22,478 bases of DNA from an uncultured Erysipelotrichaceae bacterium. Lineage in GTDB: Bacteria; Bacillota_I; Bacilli_A; RF39; UBA660. Of the stretch, positions 7,768 to 14,301 are shown piece by piece. The translations under genes and the position numbers were made by a program. Numbering within the stretch: the stretch's first letter is position 1; each line of letters starts with the position of its first letter. A model generated the notes under the pieces. The model ran no database searches. It had not been told where the DNA came from and saw only the letters and a list, made by a program, of their open reading frames with translations. The stretch is from NCBI GenBank assembly GCA_902783215.1, contig CACZQD010000124.1, positions 1 to 22,478 of the forward strand. The letters are read 5' to 3'.

Positions 7768-7796
7768 ATTATACTAAATTTTTTTAATAAAGTCTA
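7768..7796 (-). promoter_or_regulatory. Possible rnc promoter
   Basis: TAGACT (7791-7796) and TATAAT (7768-7773) are separated by 17 bases. Transcription from here would start near 7761, leaving a leader of only about 10 bases that just includes the GGTGG site. Confidence 0.5.
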
Positions 7797-7811
7797 TGTA
7801 TTTTTATTAAC

Positions 7812-7840
7812 AAAAAAAGTGTGAATAAAAATAACACACT
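7812..7840 (-). terminator. Rho-independent terminator following the 7857 remnant
   Basis: AGTGTG (7818-7823) pairs with CACACT (7835-7840) around an 11-base A/T loop, with seven Ts following on the minus strand. It fits the end of a minus-strand gene, which is now only the fragment at 7857-8045. Confidence 0.65.
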
Positions 7841-7856
7841 AATTTATTAATAAAAA

Positions 7857-8045
7857 CTATTTAAACACAACTTTTACTTTTCCGTTAGAAGTAACATATT
7901 CATTTTTACTGCATACATTATCAACTATATCTTGTAAATCACTTTTATAGTAAAAAGATTGTTTTTCATATAACGGTGTGAAATATGGCGCTGCTTCATC
8001 GATATATTTAATACTTGAGTTATTAATAATTGTATTACTAATTAT
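7857..8045 (-). pseudogene. 5'-truncated gene remnant (C-terminal ~62 codons)
   Basis: An open minus-strand frame of 62 sense codons ends at TAG (7857-7859) and is followed at a normal distance by a terminator. It reads SIKYIDEAAPYFTPLYEKQ in the middle, then SDLQDIVDNVCSKNEY, and ends NGKVKVVFK, which looks like real protein rather than noise. It contains no ATG, GTG or TTG in frame, and a TAA closes the frame at 8046-8048. The 5' part of the gene therefore appears deleted. I do not recognise the family. It occupies most of the otherwise gene-free stretch 7761-8127, together with the hairpins and promoters listed separately. Confidence 0.5.
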
Positions 8046-8081
8046 TTAAGTGTAAAAGATATGTCAAGTAAGCTTAAAATG

Positions 8082-8106
8082 AAGTAAATTTGTTTTACTT
8101 TTTTTT
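8082..8106 (+). terminator. Terminator-like hairpin just upstream of yidD
   Basis: AAGTAAA (8082-8088) pairs with TTTACTT (8094-8100) around a 5-base loop and is followed by a T-tract to 8106. It has the form of a plus-strand Rho-independent terminator, yet no plus-strand gene lies upstream in the window. Its 3' arm overlaps the probable yidD -35. Confidence 0.5.
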
Positions 8107-8121
8107 GTTTTAGTGTATAAT
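8094..8121 (+). promoter_or_regulatory. Probable yidD promoter
   Basis: TTTACT (8094-8099) and TATAAT (8116-8121) are 16 bases apart. The expected transcription start falls at about 8127-8129, on the yidD ATG itself. Confidence 0.55.
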
Positions 8122-8127
8122 TAAAAT

Positions 8128-8361
8128 ATGAAAAGAGTTTTGATTTGCTTAATCAAGTTTTATCAAATTATACCTGGTCCATGGCATAGTATGTGTAGGC
8201 ATATACCAACTTGTTCTAACTATGGTATTGAAGCTATTGAAAAATATGGCAGTATTAAGGGTTCTTTGATGACTTTCAAAAGAATAATACGGTGTAATCC
8301 ACTAGGAACTAGTGGTTATGACCCCGTCGAAAGGGAGATTAAAAATGAAAAAAATAATTAA
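8128..8361 (+). CDS. yidD: YidD membrane protein insertion factor
   Basis: A 77-residue protein of the YidD/UPF0161 family, which assists YidC-dependent insertion of inner-membrane proteins. The sequence follows the family closely: IKFYQIIPG near the start, then CRHIPTCSNYGIEAIEKYG (the C-x5-CSNY core) and IRCNPLGTSGYDPV. The stretch between the proline motif and the first Cys (GPWHSM) differs from the common SPLLGPS. There is no Shine-Dalgarno sequence before the ATG, and the -10 ends only 6 bases upstream, so the mRNA is probably leaderless. The 3' end overlaps the next gene by 17 bases. No yidC, rpmH or rnpA, common YidD neighbours, is present here. Confidence 0.93.
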   Translation: MKRVLICLIKFYQIIPGPWHSMCRHIPTCSNYGIEAIEKYGSIKGSLMTFKRIIRCNPLGTSGYDPVEREIKNEKNN

Positions 8362-9196
8362 ATTGTTAGTTGTACCACTCATTTTAATTATAACAGGATG
8401 TGTGAAAAATCAATCAATGGAAGATATAACTATTTATACTACTAATTATCCAATAGAATATATTACAAAAAGACTCTATGGTGATCATAGTAATATTAAA
8501 AGTATTTATCCAAATGGTGTGAATATTAATGAATATAAACTATCTGATACATTGATACAGCAATATGATGATAATGATTTATATATTTTTAATAGTTTAT
8601 CTAATGAAAAAGAATATGTTAAAGCAATGCTTAATTATAACAAAGATTTAAAGATTATTGATGTTACTTCTGATATTACATATGAATATGCTGTTGAAGA
8701 GTTATGGCTAGATCCTTCAAATTTATTGAGTTTAGCTAATAATATCAAAAAAGGATTCAACGAATATATCAAAGATAACCCTGTTTTAATAAAGGAGATT
8801 GAAGAAAAATATAATAATTTAAAATATGAATTAACTAATTTAGAGTCTGATTATCGAGAAGAATTAAATAACTATAATAATAAAACAATTGTTGTTAGTG
8901 ATGATATGTTCCTATTTTTAAATAATTATGGACTAAAGGTTATATCTTTAGATAAAGATAATGAAGCATATGAAGATAATTTAATTGAGTTTAGAAAACT
9001 AATTAATACTGGATATGTAAAATATATCTTTGTGCCAGATATCGGTACTTTAGATGATGATATTAATAATTATACTATTCAAAAAATACAACTTCATACC
9101 ATTTCTAATTTAACTGATGAACAAAGAGAGAATTATGACTATATTAGTCTAATGAATGAAAATTTAGAAGTATTAAAGAAACAGTTAGCTGCTTAG
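8345..9196 (+). CDS. ZnuA/AdcA-like metal-binding lipoprotein lacking the metal-binding histidines
   Basis: A 283-residue lipoprotein: MKKIIKLLVVPLILIITGC is a signal peptide with lipobox Cys19. The start at 8345 follows AGGGAGATTAAAA. The fold-defining pattern is that of cluster A-I zinc/manganese ABC substrate-binding proteins: IYTTNYPIEYI, IYPNGVNINEY, LWLDPSNLLSLANNI, a long linker helix (about 145-178), TIVVSDDMFLFL and YIFVPDIGTL. However, the three usual His ligands are replaced. The PH of PPGxxPH is Asn62, the His of HxWLDP is Glu119, and the His of VSHDAF is Asp186. No permease or ATPase gene is adjacent. The protein may bind a different ion or have lost transport function. The stop codon lies in the terminator hairpin. 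Confidence 0.85.
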   Translation: MKKIIKLLVVPLILIITGCVKNQSMEDITIYTTNYPIEYITKRLYGDHSNIKSIYPNGVNINEYKLSDTLIQQYDDNDLYIFNSLSNEKEYVKAMLNYNKDLKIIDVTSDITYEYAVEELWLDPSNLLSLANNIKKGFNEYIKDNPVLIKEIEEKYNNLKYELTNLESDYREELNNYNNKTIVVSDDMFLFLNNYGLKVISLDKDNEAYEDNLIEFRKLINTGYVKYIFVPDIGTLDDDINNYTIQKIQLHTISNLTDEQRENYDYISLMNENLEVLKKQLAA

Positions 9197-9206
9197 CTAA
9201 CTGTTT
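9179..9206. terminator. Bidirectional terminator between convergent genes
   Basis: An 11-bp perfect stem, AAACAGTTAGC (9179-9189) with GCTAACTGTTT (9196-9206), has a 6-base loop. The plus-strand stop (9194-9196) is inside it and the minus-strand stop (9206-9208) touches it. The T-tracts on either side are modest. Confidence 0.85.
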
Positions 9207-9925
9207 TATAGTACATTAATAATTACATCAATAATCATCGGTATAAAAATAATTAAAGCAATAATTGCTTTGTTTTTTAATTCTAATTTAGATAACAACT
9301 TATCAATTAAAGGTTGAACCAAGTATAAAAGTATAGTACCACCAATAGCAAAGTTACGACTAGCATCCCAATTAACTCGACTATTGATATTTAAAAAATC
9401 TTTTGAATAATCCCAAAGCATTTGATGAGAATAAGTATATGTTAAGTAATGAGCACTATATTCTATAAGAGTTGTAATAATCCAAATACTTAAAAATGTT
9501 AAAATAATAGTTGTATCTATTTTTTTATTATTTAAAAATGCATAAGCTAGTATAATAGCAATAATATTTAAAAGAATTAATCTTACTCCATAAGTATTTA
9601 AATAATCACTAACTAAGTATATTTTTGGTGTGGTGTATTCAACGATAGTTGTAAAGATAAAAGTAACTAGTGTAGATGTGGAAATAATTAAGTAAAATTT
9701 ATTAGTTAAATAATGTTTTTGTTTCATAAATTTTTTTAATAGAAGTAGTAAAATTAAAATACCAAAACCATACACTGGTAGAATTGGGCCAAACAATACT
9801 CCTCTATTTACAAACTTATGCCTTACTATTAAAAACCAATTTACTTCATATATCCATCCTATAAAGGAATAAATACAAAATATTAAATAATTATCTAATA
9901 CAAAATTTATAATCTTATTTTTCAT
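9206..9925 (-). CDS. CmpB-type putative ABC transporter permease (multi-pass membrane protein)
   Basis: A 239-residue integral membrane protein with about six hydrophobic segments. The N-terminal SFIGWIYEVNWF, then FVNRGVLFGPILPVYGFG (residues 38-55) and the later LWDYSKDFLNINSRVNW are the characteristic motifs of the ABC_trans_CmpB family, common in Firmicutes. Despite the name, its transport role is unproven and no ATPase is nearby. The ATG is 2 bases after the upstream stop TAG, with AGGAG about a dozen bases upstream. It is the last gene of the tdk transcript and ends at the shared hairpin. Confidence 0.88.
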   Translation of the reverse strand: MKNKIINFVLDNYLIFCIYSFIGWIYEVNWFLIVRHKFVNRGVLFGPILPVYGFGILILLLLLKKFMKQKHYLTNKFYLIISTSTLVTFIFTTIVEYTTPKIYLVSDYLNTYGVRLILLNIIAIILAYAFLNNKKIDTTIILTFLSIWIITTLIEYSAHYLTYTYSHQMLWDYSKDFLNINSRVNWDASRNFAIGGTILLYLVQPLIDKLLSKLELKNKAIIALIIFIPMIIDVIINVL

Positions 9926-9927
9926 AA

Positions 9928-10554
9928 CTATACTACTCCTAGTTCTATTAAATTAGAATATATTATTTCCATACTGATTTTAATAAACTGATTAATTTGT
10001 GTGATATCTATTATATAATCTTTATGTAAATTAGAATTCTTTACTATTAATCCCATTTGATCAACTACAACTGATAATTTACTTATAGGTATCTCTTCTA
10101 TTATTGGTTCTAAGTTTGGTAAATCATTATAAAATATTTTTAAATCTAAATCATAATAATCAATTAACTTAATATTTAAATCAGTATAATCATTATATAT
10201 GTATTTCCATAATAATTCTTCATCATATTCTATTATTTTTCCATCTAACGTTTTAATCATTTGATGATTATCAATTTCGGGAATAAAGTATTTAAACCAT
10301 AAATAATCAACATATAGATGAATATAATATCCTAAAACAAAATCATCATTTAAGTTTTTTTGATATTTGTTTAAAAACTTTTCTAAATTGGGAATATTTT
10401 GATCTTTATCTGCAAAATGACTCTTTATTTTATCTTGATTAATTAATTTAGCTATATCTGGTGCAATTGTCCCTATAAAAAGTGATGATTCTTCCCTTTT
10501 TAGTTTTTTGTTTAATTCGTACGCTAAAGCAATATGTATCATTGATGATGCCAA
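9928..10554 (-). CDS. Zinc-dependent phospholipase C-like protein
   Basis: The likely start is TTG at 10554 (208 residues, reading LASSMIHIALAYELN). AAAGGAG stands 7 bases before it; the ATG 12 bases further in has no site of its own, and the longer frame to 10638 would lie within tdk. The motifs fit the zinc-dependent phospholipase C / S1-P1 family domain: an early MIHIALAYELN, then FIGTIAPDIAKL, KSHF and FVLGYYIHLYVDYLWF (HxxxD). These His/Asp residues would bind zinc ions. No signal peptide is visible, so it may be cytoplasmic, and its substrate is unclear. The tdk stop TGA overlaps the ribosome site, so translation should be coupled. Confidence 0.82.
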   Translation of the reverse strand: MASSMIHIALAYELNKKLKREESSLFIGTIAPDIAKLINQDKIKSHFADKDQNIPNLEKFLNKYQKNLNDDFVLGYYIHLYVDYLWFKYFIPEIDNHQMIKTLDGKIIEYDEELLWKYIYNDYTDLNIKLIDYYDLDLKIFYNDLPNLEPIIEEIPISKLSVVVDQMGLIVKNSNLHKDYIIDITQINQFIKISMEIIYSNLIELGVV

Positions 10555-10558
10555 GGTA

Positions 10559-11149
10559 TCACTCCTTTGTTTTTTGTTTTTCCAGTAAGAAGCATTTGCC
10601 ACATAATGGTTTATATTGAATTGATTGATCACTTCCATCTATCGCAACTTGATTTCCATTAAGAGTAAATTTACCATTAAAATATCGAGCATTAAAACGA
10701 GCTTTTTTACCACAATTACATATATTTGGAATTTCTTCTATTTTATCTGATAATTCAAGAAGTCGTTTACTTCCCTCAAACAAATAACTCTTTGAATCTG
10801 TTTTTAATCCATAACATACAACTGGTATATCTAATATTTTACTTACATAAAAAAGTTCATCTACTTGAGACTCTGTTAAAAACTGTGCTTCATCAATTAG
10901 AATACAAAAAAGATTATCTTTCTTCCAATTTTTATAATATTTAACAAATGATTCATCTTTTCCAACTAAGATATCTACTTTTCTTTTTAAGCCAATTCTA
11001 GAAGAAATATGATCTTCATCTTTCGTATCAATCATAGATTTTATAACTATAACCTTTTTATCATTTTCTTCATAATTATGTGCGACTTGCATAATAGCAA
11101 TACTTTTACCACTATTCATTGCACCATATCGAAAATAAAGTTGTGCCAT
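10559..11149 (-). CDS. tdk: Thymidine kinase
   Basis: A 196-residue type II thymidine kinase, which phosphorylates thymidine to dTMP in nucleoside salvage. It has the P-loop GAMNSGKS (9-16), LIDEAQF with the catalytic Glu87, CYGLKTD, and a C-terminal zinc ribbon with CNC (Cys144, Cys146) and CGKC (Cys183, Cys186). The start MAQLYFRYGAMNSGKS at 11149 is preceded by AGGAGATGAG; upstream codons to 11209 run through the promoter. GLKTD replaces the more usual GLRTD. It is first in a unit with the phospholipase-like and CmpB-type genes. Confidence 0.96.
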   Translation of the reverse strand: MAQLYFRYGAMNSGKSIAIMQVAHNYEENDKKVIVIKSMIDTKDEDHISSRIGLKRKVDILVGKDESFVKYYKNWKKDNLFCILIDEAQFLTESQVDELFYVSKILDIPVVCYGLKTDSKSYLFEGSKRLLELSDKIEEIPNICNCGKKARFNARYFNGKFTLNGNQVAIDGSDQSIQYKPLCGKCFLLEKQKTKE

Positions 11150-11168
11150 AATCTCATCTCCTATTATA

Positions 11169-11177
11169 ATTATAACA
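11169..11177 (-). promoter_or_regulatory. Extended -10 promoter of tdk
   Basis: TGTTATAAT on the minus strand lies shortly before the ribosome site. A second TATAAT overlaps it downstream. No good -35 is evident, as is common with extended -10 promoters. Confidence 0.6.
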
Positions 11178-11230
11178 AATTTATAATATTTCTGATTATT
11201 TTTTAACAAATTCTACTGTTATTCGACCAA

Positions 11231-11752
11231 TTATATTGTTTCATCTTTTGCTTTTTTTAAAACTTGCTGAATAAAGTCATTTTTAGAAGCAGTATATTTT
11301 TTACGCTCATTGGCATATTTCTTAGCTAATTGTTCTTTTAAGTTTTGATAATCTTTTAATACATCTGAATGATTATTTAAATAATTACGAAATAAAATAG
11401 TATTTTTATATCGTTCACCATCTATTCGCATGACATGAATCAAATGTGTAACAAAATCATTATCATGTTTTCTAATTAAAACTTCATCATTATCATAATC
11501 CAATTTATAAGAATATGGATAAGCTGTAAACTTATCTTTTATTAATTCAAAATCCTGTAGCTTTTCTACACCAATTCCTATATCAACAATTGGTTTTGCT
11601 TTTAATCCTACTATTGATGTTGAGCCAATATGTTCAATAGATAAAGCATACTTACCAAATAATCTTTTTAAATTATGCTTTTCTTCTTTATACATTTCAT
11701 TCCATTTAGATGTATATTCTTCTAGTTTTACTGTTCCAACTTCTAATGTCAT
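11231..11752 (-). CDS. GrpB-family (UPF0157) nucleotidyltransferase-fold protein
   Basis: A 173-residue protein with the GrpB signature IEHIGSTSIVGLKAKPIVDIGI (around residues 39-60), followed by DFVTHLIHVM and the basic C-terminal helix LAKKYANERKKYTASKNDFI. The GSTS...KPIVDI segment corresponds to the nucleotidyltransferase G-S/D-x-D pattern of the family, but the activity is generally uncharacterised; some members are fused to dephospho-CoA kinase. AGGTG precedes the ATG. It follows the transglutaminase-like gene by 7 bases and ends the apt transcript. I see no clear terminator between 11231 and the tdk promoter. Confidence 0.93.
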   Translation of the reverse strand: MTLEVGTVKLEEYTSKWNEMYKEEKHNLKRLFGKYALSIEHIGSTSIVGLKAKPIVDIGIGVEKLQDFELIKDKFTAYPYSYKLDYDNDEVLIRKHDNDFVTHLIHVMRIDGERYKNTILFRNYLNNHSDVLKDYQNLKEQLAKKYANERKKYTASKNDFIQQVLKKAKDETI

Positions 11753-11759
11753 AATACAC

Positions 11760-12920
11760 CTACTTTATCTTATTATCATCAATTATATATCTTTTTTCTT
11801 TAATTAATTCGATAACATTTTCAATAAAGAATTCAATAACTTCATCACTATATCCTTCTATCTTTTTTGTTTTTCTTAATACATCTGGTAATACATCTAA
11901 AACTTGTGTATCTTTAGGATATTTATCATCAAAATATAAAGTATTCTTTAATGAATCATTTATTTCAATTTTTCTACCGCTATCATATTCTTCTATTTTT
12001 TCAACGTTAGCTTTTTTAAAATATTTAATGTTTTCATGAAAAGGAATTAAATAAAATAAGTACCTTATATCACTATTAAATTTTTGTAATATTTTATCAC
12101 TTTTATTTTGTTTTGATTCTATTTCATAACTTTGCGTTCCATCACTATGTCTTAATAATGCCATATTCATACTAGAATCCCAAGTAGGATCAAATATAAA
12201 TGGACCTTTTACGTTATATTTTGGATCGTTGATATTAATTAAACTTCTCACATGACCTTTTGTTTTAGATCCAATAAACATTAAATATGAATTAATATCA
12301 AATTCTTTAAGTAATTGACTAAATATTCTACAGTATCCTTCGCAAACAATATAACCATCTTTTATTACTCTAGCAATTGATCTAGAATCAGCTAACCTAT
12401 CATTTAACTCTTCATTATAAGCAAAGAATTTAACATAATCATAAGCAATAGTAATTTTTTCTAATTCGGATAAATTAAAACTTGAATATTGGTGCTTAAA
12501 ATAATCAAAAAAATTACGCATATTGATAAATTCATCTAATGTACATAAACCTTTATCACCTTTAACTTTAATAATAATATCAATATCAAATTTTTTTAAT
12601 TGGTCTAAGTCTTCATAGCTTTTATTATCTAAAGAAATCATTACTCTTTTATATTTGGTTAAATCATACTCACTTATTTTAGATACAATTTGTTTTATAT
12701 CATTATCTTTTAATATTTTATCTAATCTCAAAGAATCACTAGAGCCTTGAAATTTATACATTTCCCATGCATCTAAATTAGATTTAGCAGCTTCAAAGAA
12801 TTGAATAATAGCTTGCTCATTGGCCGGTTTTTGTATATCAAGAAACTTAGTTTTAAATTCCTCTAAAGAATCATATTTATCAAAATATTTTTTTGCTTGT
12901 TCCATTTTTTCATCATTCAT
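11760..12920 (-). CDS. Transglutaminase-like cysteine protein (cytoplasmic)
   Basis: A 386-residue protein from the ATG at 12920, where AGGAG (12928-12932) gives a 7-base spacing; the ATG at 12938 would overlap apt. The middle holds a transglutaminase-like core: YIVCEGYCRIFSQLL (Cys197), TKGHVRSLI (His223) and FIFDPTWDSS (Asp244), the expected Cys-His-Asp triad in order. The N-terminal ~155 residues are charged and helical, and the C-terminal ~110 are unassigned. There is no signal peptide or membrane segment, so an intracellular role is likely, either peptidase or a modifying enzyme. It lies between apt and a GrpB-family gene in one operon; a functional link is not obvious. Confidence 0.85.
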   Translation of the reverse strand: MNDEKMEQAKKYFDKYDSLEEFKTKFLDIQKPANEQAIIQFFEAAKSNLDAWEMYKFQGSSDSLRLDKILKDNDIKQIVSKISEYDLTKYKRVMISLDNKSYEDLDQLKKFDIDIIIKVKGDKGLCTLDEFINMRNFFDYFKHQYSSFNLSELEKITIAYDYVKFFAYNEELNDRLADSRSIARVIKDGYIVCEGYCRIFSQLLKEFDINSYLMFIGSKTKGHVRSLININDPKYNVKGPFIFDPTWDSSMNMALLRHSDGTQSYEIESKQNKSDKILQKFNSDIRYLFYLIPFHENIKYFKKANVEKIEEYDSGRKIEINDSLKNTLYFDDKYPKDTQVLDVLPDVLRKTKKIEGYSDEVIEFFIENVIELIKEKRYIIDDNKIK

Positions 12921-12930
12921 AATACTACTC

Positions 12931-13467
12931 CTATTCATTTACATCAATCAAAGAGAATAATTCTTTATTATCATTTAACTCGACAATATTTAATATTACT
13001 CCTTCACCTATTACGGTACCACCTAATGCTTCAATAGCTTTTTTAATACTTGTTATAGTATTACCTGTAGCATATATATCGTCAACGATATAAAATTTTT
13101 TATTGCGATAATCATCATTAACTAACTTAGGTAACTCTAAACTATCAATTCCATATTCTTTTTCATATGAAAATTGCTCTTCTACGGTTGTTGGTGGTAA
13201 TTTATCCTTTTTTCTAACTGGAACAAATCCAATATCAAGATTTGATGCTATAGAAACACCAAGTAAAAATCCACGAGATTCTGGTGCGACTATATAATCA
13301 ATATCTTTCTCTTTTAATTCTAATATAAATTTATCAATTATTTCCTTTAAGGTGTCTTTTTGTATAAAAAGTGGTACAACATCGATGAAATTTACTCCTT
13401 TTACTGGAAAATCTTGTTGTGTTCTTAAATTTAATTCATTTTTTAATTCGTTTTTTAATACTTTCAT
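12931..13467 (-). CDS. apt: Adenine phosphoribosyltransferase
   Basis: A 178-residue type I phosphoribosyltransferase that converts adenine and PRPP to AMP in purine salvage. The N-terminus LNLRTQQDFPVKGVNFIDVVPLF, then APESRGFLLG (61-70) and RKKDKLPPTT, are Apt motifs. The PRPP-binding loop is YIVDDIYATGNTITS (126-140), where Tyr-Ala replaces the usual Leu-Ala. GGAG stands 5 bases before the ATG. It is the first gene of the apt-transglutaminase-GrpB operon, and its TAG stop lies within the next ribosome site. Confidence 0.95.
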   Translation of the reverse strand: MKVLKNELKNELNLRTQQDFPVKGVNFIDVVPLFIQKDTLKEIIDKFILELKEKDIDYIVAPESRGFLLGVSIASNLDIGFVPVRKKDKLPPTTVEEQFSYEKEYGIDSLELPKLVNDDYRNKKFYIVDDIYATGNTITSIKKAIEALGGTVIGEGVILNIVELNDNKELFSLIDVNE

Positions 13468-13486
13468 ATCTACTCCTTATATTATT

Positions 13487-13515
13487 ATTGTATCAATAAT
13501 AATTAATTTTTACAA
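13487..13515 (-). promoter_or_regulatory. apt promoter
   Basis: TTGTAA (13510-13515) and TACAAT (13487-13492) are 17 bases apart, with TGA before the -10. The TTGATACAAT block is identical to that of the gpx promoter at 15780. Confidence 0.7.
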
Positions 13516-13520
13516 TATAA

Positions 13521-13543
13521 AAGAATGATTATTCATCATCCTT
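13521..13543 (-). terminator. Terminator of the gpx-trxB-SDR operon
   Basis: An 8-bp stem with one G-U pair (13521-13528 with 13536-13543) and a 7-base loop is followed on the minus strand by TTTTATATT. It overlaps the stop codon at 13542-13544. It is moderate in strength. Confidence 0.55.
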
Positions 13544-14300
13544 ATACACAAGTATATCCCCCATCAATAGGTAGTATAACACCTGTTACATAACTGGCTT
13601 CATCACTAGCTAAGAATATTGCTCCAGCATTTAATTCGCCAGATTTTCCATAACGTTTCATTGGTACATGATTTTCAGCAAATTCCTGAAACTTTTGTGT
13701 ATCTAAAACTTGAGTAGTTAATTCTGTATAAAAATAGCCTGGACAGATAGCATTAACGGTAATGTTGTGGGGCGCTAATTCAGCAGCTGCAGCTCTTGTA
13801 AAGTTTACCACACCACCTTTGGATGAATGATAAGCAATAGTAGGTATTTCACTGTTACCTACTAAACCATACATCGATGCAATATTAATGATTCTTCCAT
13901 AATTATTCTTTTTCATAATACTAGCAAATGCTCTAGTCATCTTAAATACACTTGTCAAATCTGTATCTATAGTAAATTGCCATTCACTATCTTCCATATC
14001 TAAGACACCTTTATCTTTGGATGCTCCCGCACAATTTACTAAAATATCTACTTTACCGAATTTTTCTTCAACTAATGATGCAGATTTATTGATATCATCA
14101 GTATTAGTTACATCGCATTTTATAGGTAATACTTCAATATTTTCATTATCTAATTCTTTTTTTAACTCTTCTAAACGTTCCATTCTCCGAGCCATAATAA
14201 CGATGTTACTTCCTTGTTTAGCAAAGGCATAAGCCATCTGTTTTCCTAATCCAGAACTTGCTCCTGTAATAACAGTTACTTTATCTTTTAAATTAAACAT
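13542..14300 (-). CDS. SDR-family oxidoreductase (FabG/gluconate 5-dehydrogenase-like)
   Basis: The preferred start at 14300 (MFNLKDKVTVITG, 252 residues) has GTGAG 7 bases upstream. A longer frame to 14357 would extend 56 bases into trxB. It is a classical SDR: TGASSGLG (12-19), ARRMERLEEL, CDVT, NCAG (89-92), IASMYG with Ser142, Tyr157 and Lys161 in AYHSSKGG, then NAICPGYFYTELT and the C-terminal VTGVILPIDGGYT. ARRMER suggests NADP(H). It resembles gluconate 5-dehydrogenase and FabG-type reductases, and the substrate cannot be assigned. It is separated by one base from the trxB stop and ends the redox operon. Confidence 0.92.
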   Translation of the reverse strand: MFNLKDKVTVITGASSGLGKQMAYAFAKQGSNIVIMARRMERLEELKKELDNENIEVLPIKCDVTNTDDINKSASLVEEKFGKVDILVNCAGASKDKGVLDMEDSEWQFTIDTDLTSVFKMTRAFASIMKKNNYGRIINIASMYGLVGNSEIPTIAYHSSKGGVVNFTRAAAAELAPHNITVNAICPGYFYTELTTQVLDTQKFQEFAENHVPMKRYGKSGELNAGAIFLASDEASYVTGVILPIDGGYTCV

Positions 14301-14301
14301 T

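Noticed and set aside
8312..8361. Frameshifted fusion of yidD with the ZnuA-like gene
   Set aside because: YidD ends normally after GYDPV, and the lipoprotein has its own ribosome site and signal peptide at 8345; this is a simple 17-base overlap.
10726..11206. Two plus-strand ORFs opposite tdk
   Set aside because: tdk has all its catalytic and zinc motifs on the minus strand; these are antisense shadows.
14017..14232. Plus-strand ORF opposite the FabG-like SDR
   Set aside because: Shadow of a well-supported SDR; no ribosome site.
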